Assembly (NCBI RefSeq): GCF_003264855.1
Contig: NZ_NFZS01000005.1
Location: forward strand, 124,001-188,000
Length of the DNA stretch: 64,000 nt
Origin: Dyella jiangningensis
GTDB taxonomy: Bacteria; Pseudomonadota; Gammaproteobacteria; Xanthomonadales; Rhodanobacteraceae
Direction of reading: 5' to 3'
Position 1 is the stretch's first letter; each line of letters starts with the position of its first letter. The position numbers were made by a program, and so were the translations under genes. The notes under the pieces are model-generated. The model saw only the letters and a program-made list of their open reading frames with translations, searched no databases and was not told the origin of the DNA. This document shows positions 1 to 7,984 of this stretch, in pieces.

Positions 1-162
1 CTTCACGAAGACCGCGACGTCATGGATCACGAGAAGCAAGCCAATGCCTGGCGCTCGCTCATGCGCCTCGGTGGCCCGCTGCTGATGCTCATGTTGCTGC
101 TGCAGGTGCTTACGTTCGGCCGCCTCGAGCAAAACACACGGCAGACCCGGACCGCGAAATAG
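1..162 (+). CDS. C-terminal end of an unidentified membrane protein (5' end outside window)
   Basis: The open frame enters from the left edge and stops with TAG, leaving 53 residues. One strongly hydrophobic Leu/Met-rich segment (about residues 23-38, around GGPLLMLMLLLQVL) is followed by a polar, basic tail. A Met at residue 8 could start a short single-span protein, but the frame is open before it, so a truncated longer gene is equally possible. The family is not recognisable. A strong hairpin follows the stop directly, so the gene ends a transcript. Confidence 0.5.
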   Translation, partial: LHEDRDVMDHEKQANAWRSLMRLGGPLLMLMLLLQVLTFGRLEQNTRQTRTAK

Positions 163-166
163 AAAA

Positions 167-190
167 AGGCCACCTTCGGGTGGCCTGCTT
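167..190. terminator. Bidirectional hairpin terminator between the partial gene and tsaD
   Basis: A perfect 8-bp stem AGGCCACC/GGTGGCCT with a TTCG tetraloop is flanked by an A-run on the left and CTTTT on the right. It lies between two convergent genes, so it can serve both strands. Confidence 0.8.
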
Positions 191-202
191 TTGCGGGCGC
201 CG

Positions 203-1270
203 CTACATCGCCGGTGGCAGCGTTTCCAGATCCCAGCGCGGGAACACCTGCACCGATTCGTCCTGGTGTTGCCCGTGCGCGAGGCGGATGGCGCCGGCCA
301 GCGCGATCATCGCGCCGTTGTCGGTGCAGAACGCCAGGCGTGGGAAATACGCCTTGAAACCGTCCTTTTCACCCGCTGCGGCCAGCTCGGCGCGCAAACG
401 CTTGTTGGCACCCACGCCACCGGCAATCACCAGGCGCTTGGCGCCGGCCGCCTGCAGCGCACGGCGGCACTTGATGATCATGGTGTCGACGATCGCCTCC
501 TCGAAGGCGCGGGCGATGTCGGCGCGGGTCTGCTCGCTCTGGTCCGACTGCTGCCAGGCCAGCAGCACCTGGGTCTTCAGCCCCGAGAAGCTGAAATCCA
601 GGCCGGGTCGGTCGGTCATCGGGCGCGAGAAGCGGAACGCGCCGGGGCGCCCCTGCTCGGCCAGCTTCGCCAGCGCGGGGCCGCCGGGGTACGGCAGGCC
701 CATCAGCTTGGCGGTCTTGTCGAAGGCTTCACCGGCTGCGTCATCCAGCGTGTCACCCAGGATCCGGTACTCGCCGATGCCCTTCACCTCCACCAGCATC
801 GAATGGCCGCCGGACACCAGCAGGGCCACGAAGGGCGGCTCCGGCGGGTCTTCCTCCAGCAAGGGCGCCAGCAGGTGGCCTTCCATGTGGTGCACGCCGA
901 TGGCAGGCACGCCCAGCGCCCAGGCCATGGCCCGGGCCGCCGAGGCGCCCACCAGCAAGGCGCCCACGAGGCCGGGGCCGGCTGTATAGGCCACGCCGCC
1001 CAGATCCGCGGGGGTCAGGCCCGCCTGGGCCAACGCCTCACGCACCAGCGGCAGCAATTTGCGCACGTGATCGCGGCTGGCCAGCTCGGGCACGACCCCG
1101 CCGTATTCCGCGTGGAGCTTGATCTGGCTGTAGAGGGCATGTGAAAGCAGGCCCTCGCCGGGCGCCTCCGGATACCAGCGCAGCAGGGCTACGCCGGTCT
1201 CGTCACAGGAGGTTTCGATGCCCAGCACCGGCTTGGTCAACTGGGACTTTGAAAATGCTGTCGTTTCCAC
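203..1270 (-). CDS. tsaD: tRNA N6-adenosine threonylcarbamoyltransferase TsaD
   Basis: TsaD transfers the threonylcarbamoyl group from TC-AMP to A37 of ANN-decoding tRNAs, together with TsaB and TsaE. The 355-residue length and sequence fit the Kae1/TsaD (formerly Gcp) family: the N-terminal GIETSCDET motif, [16 protein letters not shown], the metal-binding VHHMEGH (HxxxH) and the glycine-rich VSGGHS and [10 protein letters not shown] segments. The chosen ATG adds about 15 residues before the conserved core; an internal TTG just before KPVLGIE is a possible alternative. The gene is divergent from rpsU, a common arrangement in gammaproteobacteria. Confidence 0.97.
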   Translation of the reverse strand: METTAFSKSQLTKPVLGIETSCDETGVALLRWYPEAPGEGLLSHALYSQIKLHAEYGGVVPELASRDHVRKLLPLVREALAQAGLTPADLGGVAYTAGPGLVGALLVGASAARAMAWALGVPAIGVHHMEGHLLAPLLEEDPPEPPFVALLVSGGHSMLVEVKGIGEYRILGDTLDDAAGEAFDKTAKLMGLPYPGGPALAKLAEQGRPGAFRFSRPMTDRPGLDFSFSGLKTQVLLAWQQSDQSEQTRADIARAFEEAIVDTMIIKCRRALQAAGAKRLVIAGGVGANKRLRAELAAAGEKDGFKAYFPRLAFCTDNGAMIALAGAIRLAHGQHQDESVQVFPRWDLETLPPAM

Positions 1271-1278
1271 GGTATACT
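1249..1278 (+). promoter_or_regulatory. Sigma-70-like promoter of rpsU
   Basis: TTGAAA (1249-1254) and TATACT (1273-1278) are separated by 18 bp and lie about 60 bp upstream of rpsU. The -35 and most of the spacer sit inside the first codons of the divergent tsaD. This is consensus matching only. Confidence 0.55.
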
Positions 1279-1339
1279 TCGCGGCTCACCGTATTCCTAC
1301 GGTCCGTCAAGGCGGGCCAGTCTAACATTTGGAGTCTCC

Positions 1340-1555
1340 ATGCCCAGCGTAAAAGTCCGCGAGAACGAGCCGTTCGAGCTTGCCCTCCGTCGCTTCAAGC
1401 GCACCTGCGAAAAGGCCGGCATCCTGGCCGAAACCCGCAAGCGCGAGTTCTACGAAAAGCCGACCCAGGAGCGTAAGCGCAAGCGTGCAGCCGCGGTGAA
1501 GCGTCACCTGCGCCGTCTCTCGCGCGACACCTCGCGTCGCACGCGCCTGTACTGA
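1340..1555 (+). CDS. rpsU: 30S ribosomal protein S21
   Basis: The 71-residue highly basic protein aligns essentially end to end with Escherichia coli S21, from [18 protein letters not shown] through the EFYEKPT segment to the C-terminal RRTRLY. S21 binds the 30S platform and helps initiation. GGAG lies 6 bp before the ATG. It opens the rpsU-yqeY-dnaG block, a variant of the macromolecular synthesis operon. A strong hairpin follows at 1666, so much of its transcript probably ends there. Confidence 0.98.
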   Translation: MPSVKVRENEPFELALRRFKRTCEKAGILAETRKREFYEKPTQERKRKRAAAVKRHLRRLSRDTSRRTRLY

Positions 1556-1665
1556 GGCCTCCCGTCCGCCCCGCGGACGACTTGAGGCTCTGGCGCTTCT
1601 GGCGCCGCAGGTAGCTTGGCAGCTGGCGCGTCCATCCGCTGCCGCTGACTTTGTAGACCTACACT

Positions 1666-1701
1666 AGCCGGCGTTGCCCAGAGCAACGCCGGCTTTGTGT
1701 G
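1666..1701 (+). terminator. Hairpin terminator or attenuator between rpsU and yqeY
   Basis: A 12-bp perfect inverted repeat AGCCGGCGTTGC / GCAACGCCGGCT with a 5-nt loop is followed by TTTGTGTGTTT. It ends about 17 bp before the yqeY ATG, so it could terminate rpsU mRNA and let only part of the transcription continue into yqeY. Confidence 0.7.
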
Positions 1702-1717
1702 TTTCCGAGGATAGATC

Positions 1718-2164
1718 ATGACTCTCAAGCAGCAGCTCACCGAAGACATGAAGACCGCCATGCGTGGCGGCGACAAGGACCGTCTGGGCGTGATCCGCCT
1801 GATCCTGGCCGCGGTCAAGCAGCGCGAAGTGGATGAGCGCATCGAGCTGGACGATGTCCAGACGCTGGCCGTGCTGGAGAAGATGGTCAAGCAGCGCAAG
1901 GACTCGATCAGCCAGTACGAAGCCGCCAACCGCCAGGACCTGGCCGACGTCGAGCGCGCCGAAATGCGCGTGATCGAAGCCTACCTGCCGGCCAAGCTCA
2001 GCGACGAGGAAGTCGACGCGCTGATCGCCGCGGCGATCGCCGAGACGGGCGCCAGCTCGCCGCGCGACATGGGCAAGGTGGTGGCCGTGGTGAAGGAAAA
2101 GGCCGCCGGCCGTGCCGACATGGGCGTGGTGTCCGGCCGCATCAAGGCGCGCCTCGCCGGCTGA
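1718..2164 (+). CDS. GatB/YqeY domain-containing protein
   Basis: This is a 148-residue stand-alone YqeY protein. The family resembles the tRNA-interacting tail domain of the GatB amidotransferase subunit, but a general molecular role is not settled. Family traits visible are the N-terminal LKQQLTEDMKTAMRGGDKDRL, the central VDERIELDD, and the YLPAKLSDEEVDALI and ASSPRDMGKVV segments near the C-terminus. GAGG precedes the ATG. Its position between rpsU and dnaG is the usual one in xanthomonads. Confidence 0.93.
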   Translation: MTLKQQLTEDMKTAMRGGDKDRLGVIRLILAAVKQREVDERIELDDVQTLAVLEKMVKQRKDSISQYEAANRQDLADVERAEMRVIEAYLPAKLSDEEVDALIAAAIAETGASSPRDMGKVVAVVKEKAAGRADMGVVSGRIKARLAG

Positions 2165-2341
2165 ACACGCTGCCTTCACAAAACTGTCGCGCCGCCAAGG
2201 CGCGGCTGTCTCAAAGGTGAGCGAACTCCACGCTCTGCACGCCACGCGAAGGCTTTTCCTGCAAGACCTTCACGGCCGGCTCCCTACAACCGGCGGTGAC
2301 CCGTCGACGACGGGTCTCTTCCAACGAAAAGGGAGCGACTC

Positions 2342-2512
2342 ATGCTCAAGTGGGCCATCATTTTTGCCATCGTCTCGCTGGTCACAGGCTGGCTGGGTTT
2401 CGGTGCGGTTTCGGGTGTCACCGGCACTATCGCCAAGGTCCTGTTTGCGATCTTCATCATCCTGTTCCTGCTGGCACTCCTCGCGCTGACAGGCATCTTC
2501 CACGCCGTGTAG
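2342..2512 (+). CDS. DUF1328 (YtjA-type) small membrane protein
   Basis: A short gene of 56 residues beginning MLKWAIIFAIVSLVTGWLG and ending LALTGIFHAV. Two hydrophobic segments (about residues 3-24 and 32-54) separated by a short glycine/threonine-rich link match the DUF1328 family of about 55 residues. Function is unknown; relatives are often stress-induced inner-membrane proteins. GGGAG lies 6-7 bp upstream of the ATG. It lies between yqeY and a convergent acetyltransferase gene. Confidence 0.85.
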   Translation: MLKWAIIFAIVSLVTGWLGFGAVSGVTGTIAKVLFAIFIILFLLALLALTGIFHAV

Positions 2513-2518
2513 CGGCGC

Positions 2519-3154
2519 TTAGTCGAGCAGGCGCTCCATGCGGCGGTGATCCGCCACCCGACCGCGTTCGTTGGCTAGATGCGACTTGCGTTCGATGGTG
2601 ACCCGGAAACCGTTGCGCTGGTACAGCGCTTCCGCGCGCGGGTTGCTGGTCGCGACATCCAGGGTGATGCGTCGACGGCCGGCATCCCGCGCCTTTCCGA
2701 TCAGGTGATCGATCAACGCGCGACCCACGCCCCGCCCCCGCAACTCGGGCCGCACGGCCAGATGCGCCAGGTAGTACATATCCCCCTCGGGCGGCCGGAT
2801 CACCGATTCCACGCGTAGTCCGCGAGCAATCACGCCCACGCCGCGCAGCCCGTAGTGGCTGATGATCTGCCTGGCGGCAGCCAGGGTGAACGGCCATTTC
2901 GCCTCGCCGCCATAGCCCGCGCCCACGGCAACCACGCGATCCTCAAGCATGCCCACCCAGTGATTGCGCCAGCCGAATTCGCCGGCGCCGTCGACAAAGC
3001 AGTAGCGCAGGAAGGCCTGCGCATCGCCGCCGTCGCGGGTCATGAATACGTAGTCGAACGCATCCGGGCCGGAGCTGTAGATCAACGGCACCGCGGCATC
3101 GGCATCGCCCGGCGTGGCCGGACGAAAGTGCATCTGCAAACCAGACCGGGCCAT
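2519..3154 (-). CDS. GNAT family N-acetyltransferase
   Basis: The protein (211 residues from the chosen ATG) shows the GNAT fold signature: YLAHLAVRPELRGRGVGRALIDH is motif A with the acetyl-CoA-binding RGRGVG loop, followed by LDVATSNPRAEALYQRNGF, the motif B region. The substrate is not predictable. Three in-frame ATGs are possible (3172, 3154, 3133); 3154 is chosen because GGCAGG precedes it, while 3133 opens directly at the conserved start HFRPATPGDADA. It is transcribed towards the DUF1328 gene and away from dnaG. Confidence 0.8.
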   Translation of the reverse strand: MARSGLQMHFRPATPGDADAAVPLIYSSGPDAFDYVFMTRDGGDAQAFLRYCFVDGAGEFGWRNHWVGMLEDRVVAVGAGYGGEAKWPFTLAAARQIISHYGLRGVGVIARGLRVESVIRPPEGDMYYLAHLAVRPELRGRGVGRALIDHLIGKARDAGRRRITLDVATSNPRAEALYQRNGFRVTIERKSHLANERGRVADHRRMERLLD

Positions 3155-3310
3155 ACCTGCCGGATCCCCCATTTCGCACCCCGAGCGAAACCCTTGTTTC
3201 CGCAGCATAGGCCAGCACCCATGGCCCGCGCAGAGGGACTGTCGGCCGCCGTGGGGGTCGCATCGGCCAGGCATGCTCGGAAGCGCAACACCCTCTAAAC
3301 TGTCGGTCTT

Positions 3311-5101
3311 ATGCGCGGACGTATCCCGGACAGTTTCATCGACGAATTGCTTGCCCGCGTCGACATCGTCGATGTGATCGAGCGGCGTGTGCCGTTGAAG
3401 AAGGCGGGCCGGGAGTGGACCGCGTGCTGCCCGTTCCACAACGAGCGCACGCCCTCGTTCTACGTCAGTCCGGCCAAGCAGTTCTTCCACTGCTTCGGCT
3501 GCGGCGCGCATGGCAGCGCGGTGAAGTTCCTGATGGACTACGAACGCCTGGAATTCCCCGATGCGGTGGAAGAACTGGCGCAATCCGTCGGCCTCACCGT
3601 GCCGCGCGAAGGCGGCGACGATCGCGCGCCGCGCGAAGACAAGACCGATCTCTACGCCATGCTCGACGCCGCCGCGCGCTGGTACGAAAACGAGTTGCCC
3701 AAGAGCGCGGAGGCGAAGGCGTACTGCAAGAAGCGCGGCCTCGATGCACAGACCATCGAGCGCTTTCGCATCGGCTGGGCGCCCGCCGGCTTCGACGGCG
3801 TGATCAAGGCGCTGGGCGGCAGCGACAAGCGCATGCACCTGCTCAACGAAGCCGGCATGGTGGCGAGCAACGAGCGCGGCAATCGCTACGACCGCTTCCG
3901 CGAACGCCTGATGTTTCCCATTCTCGACCGCCGCGGCCGCGTGATCGCCTTCGGCGGCAGAATCATTTCCAGCGCGCCTCCTGCGCGCGAAGGTCAAGAA
4001 GCGGACATCCCGGCCCGCACTCCTCAAAAAGAGCCGGGCCCCAAATACCTCAACTCACCGGAAACGCCGCTGTTCCACAAGGGCCGCGAGCTCTTCGCGC
4101 TGTGGCAGGTGAAGCAGGCGAACCCGAGCCTCGCACGCATCGTGGTGGTCGAGGGCTACATGGATGTCATCGCCATGCACCAGGCCGGCCTGCCGATCGC
4201 GGTGGCCACGCTCGGCACGGCGACCACGCCCGAACACACCGAGGTGCTGTTCCGCGCGGCGCCCGACGTGGTGTTCTGCTTCGACGGCGACCGCGCCGGT
4301 CGCGCCGCTGCATGGAAAGCGCTGGAATCGGCGCTGCCGCGGCTGCGCGACGGACGGCAGGCGTACTTCCTGTTCCTGCCCGACGGCGAAGACCCGGACA
4401 CCCTGATCCGCAAGGAGGGCAAGGACGGTTTCGAGAAGCGCCTGAAGGAAGCGATGCCGCTGTCGGCCTATTTCTTCGGCGAGCTCGCGCACGACGTCGA
4501 TACCGCGAGCCTCGATGGTCGCGCGCGGCTGGCCGAGCGCGCTCGTCCGCTGATCGCACGACTGCCGGACGGCGCGTTCCGCGACCTGATGGCGCAAGAG
4601 CTGGAGAAGCGCACCGGCGCACGTGCGGTGCTCGACGCCGATCCATCGGCGCGACGTGCCGTGCAGCGGCCGATCGTCGTGCAGCGTTCGCTGGTGCGCA
4701 GCGCGATCGCCCTGTTGCTGGCGCAGCCCGGCGTGGCCGATCAGGTGGAGCGTCCTTACGGCTTCCTGCGCATGGACAAGCCGGGCGTCGAACTGTTGGC
4801 CGAACTGATCGACCTCGCGCGCTCGCGGCCGGGCATCAATCCGGCCATGCTGGTGGAACATTTCGCCGAACGTCCCGAATACCCCGCCCTGCAGAAACTG
4901 ATGGCGGCGATGGTGGTGGGCGAACCCGAAACGCAGCGCGCGGAGTTCTTCGATGCGCTGGCCCGCATGGAGGAACAGGCCATCGTCCAACGGCGCGACT
5001 GGCTGACCGCCAAGAGTCGCGAAGGCACGCTGGACAGCGCCGAGAAGGCCGAGTTGCGCGAGTTGTTGGCAGCTCGCGTCGCGCCGGTCAAGGTACCGTG
5101 A
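3311..5101 (+). CDS. dnaG: DNA primase DnaG
   Basis: DnaG makes RNA primers for replication and interacts with the DnaB helicase. The 596-residue protein starts with the classic GRIPDSFIDELLARVDIVDVI and has the CHC2 zinc finger (CPFHNERTPSF followed by FHCFGCGAHG) around residues 38-65. The catalytic core includes the ERFRIGWAPAG region, then the Toprim domain (VVVEGYMDVIAMHQAG, CFDGDRAG) near residues 280-330. The C-terminal third is the expected DnaB-binding region. The expected next gene rpoD is absent; a DedA gene follows after about 225 bp holding only a GGCCGCA/TGCGGCC hairpin. Confidence 0.98.
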   Translation: MRGRIPDSFIDELLARVDIVDVIERRVPLKKAGREWTACCPFHNERTPSFYVSPAKQFFHCFGCGAHGSAVKFLMDYERLEFPDAVEELAQSVGLTVPREGGDDRAPREDKTDLYAMLDAAARWYENELPKSAEAKAYCKKRGLDAQTIERFRIGWAPAGFDGVIKALGGSDKRMHLLNEAGMVASNERGNRYDRFRERLMFPILDRRGRVIAFGGRIISSAPPAREGQEADIPARTPQKEPGPKYLNSPETPLFHKGRELFALWQVKQANPSLARIVVVEGYMDVIAMHQAGLPIAVATLGTATTPEHTEVLFRAAPDVVFCFDGDRAGRAAAWKALESALPRLRDGRQAYFLFLPDGEDPDTLIRKEGKDGFEKRLKEAMPLSAYFFGELAHDVDTASLDGRARLAERARPLIARLPDGAFRDLMAQELEKRTGARAVLDADPSARRAVQRPIVVQRSLVRSAIALLLAQPGVADQVERPYGFLRMDKPGVELLAELIDLARSRPGINPAMLVEHFAERPEYPALQKLMAAMVVGEPETQRAEFFDALARMEEQAIVQRRDWLTAKSREGTLDSAEKAELRELLAARVAPVKVP

Positions 5102-5326
5102 TCACCCTCTCCCGCGTCCGCATCGCCCGTGCCGGCCGCACGCCCATGCGGCCACCCGCATCCCAAAGAACAGCCTTCTAACTTGCCTGACCGCAAGATG
5201 TGCACCCGATGCCCTCCACGGGGTGGAACAAAGCGTCCGTGCGCTGCCGCAAGCGTGCTGACGCCCTCCTATGGGATCATCGGACCTTACTTGTAGGCAT
5301 GGGTGCTTGCCCGGGCATGGATGTAG

Positions 5327-5953
5327 ATGGAACTGCTTGAACGACTGGTGACCCTGTTCGCCGAAAACGGCTACCTCGCGGTGTTCATCGCGTTGTTGCT
5401 GTGCGGCGCGGGCGCCCCCTTGCCGGAAGACATCACCCTGGTCGCCGGCGGTGTCATCACCGGCCTCGGCTACGGCAACGTGCATGTCATGTTCGGCGTC
5501 GGGATGGCGGGCGTGCTGGTCGGCGACGCGGGCATGTTCCTGCTGGGGCACCACTACGGCGCGCGCATTCGCCAGTGGCGACTCGTGGCCCGTGTGCTCA
5601 CGCCCGAGCGCTATGCCAAGGTGCAGGAAAAGTTCGAGCGCTACGGCAACCGGCTCATGTTCATCGCACGCTTCCTGCCGGGCATGCGCACGGCGGTATT
5701 CATCACGGCCGGCTCCACGCATCGCGTGTCGTTCCTGCGTTTCTTCCTGCTCGATGGCAGCGCCGCGCTGATCAGCGTGCCGATCTGGGTCTACCTCGGC
5801 TACTTCGGTGCCAACAACCACGAGTGGCTGGCGATGTGGATCCGTCGCGGGCAGAACGGCCTGTGGCTGTTCGGCGGACTGGTCGTGCTGGTGGTGCTGC
5901 TGCTGTGGTGGCGGCACAGGCGCCGGGTGGCCTGCGAGACGGGGCCACGCTGA
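5327..5953 (+). CDS. DedA family inner-membrane protein
   Basis: This 208-residue polytopic protein carries the DedA/SNARE-associated hallmarks: PLPEDITLVAGGVI in the N-terminal membrane-re-entrant region and the FIARFLPGMRTAVFITAG segment (F-x-x-R-F-x-P-G-x-R) in the second half, followed by two more hydrophobic spans ending WLFGGLVVLVVLLLWW. DedA proteins act as lipid scramblases or flippases, several in undecaprenyl-phosphate recycling; which lipid this one handles cannot be told. It is monocistronic, convergent with the Na/Pi transporter gene. Confidence 0.88.
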   Translation: MELLERLVTLFAENGYLAVFIALLLCGAGAPLPEDITLVAGGVITGLGYGNVHVMFGVGMAGVLVGDAGMFLLGHHYGARIRQWRLVARVLTPERYAKVQEKFERYGNRLMFIARFLPGMRTAVFITAGSTHRVSFLRFFLLDGSAALISVPIWVYLGYFGANNHEWLAMWIRRGQNGLWLFGGLVVLVVLLLWWRHRRRVACETGPR

Positions 5954-6017
5954 GTCCCGCATGCCATGGCTGGGTTGATGCATCGCGCCAGCCATTCGCC
6001 ACTCGCAGTTTCCCCGC

Positions 6018-7667
6018 TCAGGTCGGCGCAGGTTCGCGCACTAGGCGATCCTGCAACATGCCAGCGCGTTCGAGCGGAAGATAAGCCAGCGCCGCCAGGT
6101 GCGAGTGGATGCGCTTGAGGTCGCGCAGGATGCGCAGGTAGATATCCGCGCCACCGCCGCCATCGCGTCGCTCGCGCAGCGCCTTGATGTGCCGCTCGGA
6201 GGCGTCGTTCTCCAGCCGCCACAGCACTTCCTTGCGCGCGACGAGCTGCTGCGCCGCGCGCAGGTCGCCACGCAGGAAAACCGTCAGCCCCAGTCGCAGG
6301 CTCTCCATGACCTGCGCGTGCATCGCGGCGAGGTCCTGGATGTCTTCGGCGGTGAAGTCCTGCCCGGCCTGGGCCTTCTTCGCGGCGAATTCCATCAGGT
6401 TGTTGGCGGTGATGTCGCCGATATGCTCCAGGTTGATCACGAACGCGAGGATCTCCTGACTGCGTTCGCCGTCTTCCTCATTGAGTGCTTCACCGCCAAG
6501 GTCGGCGAGATAGTCGCGAATGGCGACGCCCAGCCGGTCCAGCCACTGGTCGGCACGACCGATTGCCGCCGCGCTCGCGCGATCGTCCTTGCCGAACACC
6601 TTGACCAGACCCTGCAGCATGGCTTCCACCATGTCGGCCATGCGCATCGATTCGCGCACGGCATTGGCCAGCGCCACGTTGGCCGAATCCAGCGCGCCTT
6701 CATCCAGATACATCGGCACGCCGGGATCGTTGGGCTTGGGAGGTTCGGGCAGCAAGCGGACCAGCAAGCGCGCCAGGCCATCGACCGGCCCGATGAACAC
6801 CAGCGCCAGCGCGAGATTGAACGCGGTATGGAAGTTCACCACGATGCGTGCGGCGGTATCGCCCAGCGGCGCCAGCACATGCGCCAGCCACGGCAACAGT
6901 GGCAGGCACACGACGCAGCCGAACGCGCGCACGAGCAGGTTGCCCATCGGCAGGCGTCGCGCCACCGGCGTATGCGCCTCCATCAGCGCGGGAATCGTGC
7001 TGCCGAGGTTGGCCCCCAGCACCAGGGCCAGCGCTCCCGGCGCATTGACCACGCCCGCATTGGCCAGCGACAAGATCAACAGCACGACGGCCACGCTGGA
7101 ATGGCATGCCCAGGTGAGTAGCGCCGCCACCAGCATCGCCAGCACCGGTTCACTGGCCAGGCTCTGCAGGATCGCGCGCAAGACCTGCGCGTTCTCGACC
7201 GGCGCCATCGCGCCCACCAGCAGGTGCAGTGCCAGCAGCATCAGTCCCAGGCCGATCGATACCCGGCCCAGGTTCTCGTAGCTCACGTCGTCGGTGCGGC
7301 GATGGACGGTGAAGCCGATCAGGATCAGCACCGGCGCCACGATGGAAATGTCGAACGACATCACCTGCACGATCAGCGTCGTACCCACGTTGGCGCCAAG
7401 CATCACGGACAACCCCGGTGCCAGGCCGAGAAAGCCGCTCGCGGCGAACGAGGTCGCCATCAGCCCGGTCGCGGTACTGCTCTGCAGGATGGCGGTAACG
7501 CACACGCCAAAACCCAGCGCGGCGGAGCGATGGCCCAGGTAGCGGCCCATCCAGCGGCGCAGCGCACTGCCATAGCCGCGCAGCACGCCGCTGGTGACCA
7601 TATGCGTACCCCACAGCAGCAAGGCGACATAACCGGCGATGTCGAGCAATGCGAAGGTGCCTTTCAT
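6018..7667 (-). CDS. Na/Pi cotransporter family protein with C-terminal PhoU-like domain
   Basis: The protein (549 residues) has two NaPi-type hydrophobic repeats in its first 310 residues. The first repeat has the signature TAILQSSTATGL; the equivalent second position reads CHSSVAVVLL, with His in place of the usual Gln. After residue 330 comes a helical PhoU-like region (ESMRMADMVEAMLQG, then ILAFVINLEHIGDI). The family (YjbB/NptA-like) moves phosphate, in YjbB outward. The ATG at 7667 is chosen because GGAGGT precedes it; an upstream in-frame extension has no such site. Confidence 0.88.
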   Translation of the reverse strand: MKGTFALLDIAGYVALLLWGTHMVTSGVLRGYGSALRRWMGRYLGHRSAALGFGVCVTAILQSSTATGLMATSFAASGFLGLAPGLSVMLGANVGTTLIVQVMSFDISIVAPVLILIGFTVHRRTDDVSYENLGRVSIGLGLMLLALHLLVGAMAPVENAQVLRAILQSLASEPVLAMLVAALLTWACHSSVAVVLLILSLANAGVVNAPGALALVLGANLGSTIPALMEAHTPVARRLPMGNLLVRAFGCVVCLPLLPWLAHVLAPLGDTAARIVVNFHTAFNLALALVFIGPVDGLARLLVRLLPEPPKPNDPGVPMYLDEGALDSANVALANAVRESMRMADMVEAMLQGLVKVFGKDDRASAAAIGRADQWLDRLGVAIRDYLADLGGEALNEEDGERSQEILAFVINLEHIGDITANNLMEFAAKKAQAGQDFTAEDIQDLAAMHAQVMESLRLGLTVFLRGDLRAAQQLVARKEVLWRLENDASERHIKALRERRDGGGGADIYLRILRDLKRIHSHLAALAYLPLERAGMLQDRLVREPAPT

Positions 7668-7946
7668 GGGCGGGACCTCCCTGGCAGGAACGTGATGCGA
7701 AGCATCCACGCACTCCCTTGCGGGAGTCTTTGGACGGATGGATGGCCTGGTCGGCGATCCGTTGGATAGAGGCGCGATTGACGTTGCGGTGCGTCCTTCC
7801 GGCGTAGGACGGATGACGTGCGGACTATGCCTGCCGACGGCCCCTGGCAACGAATCCGCATACATGAAGGCTTGTCGTGACGCACCCAGGGACGCGGGCA
7901 AACAGCGCCCATGCGCCGCCTTCGCGCCAGGATCACGCGTGCAAAG

Positions 7947-7978
7947 GATGCGACGACCGCGCGGGCGTTCGTCGCATC
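7947..7978 (-). terminator. Hairpin just downstream of mgtA
   Basis: A perfect 10-bp stem GATGCGACGA/TCGTCGCATC begins 7 bp after the mgtA stop. It lacks a good U-run (CTTTG follows on the minus strand), so it may work only weakly or protect the 3' end. The rest of the 317-bp gap (7668-7984) shows no gene. Confidence 0.5.
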
Positions 7979-7984
7979 GTCACC

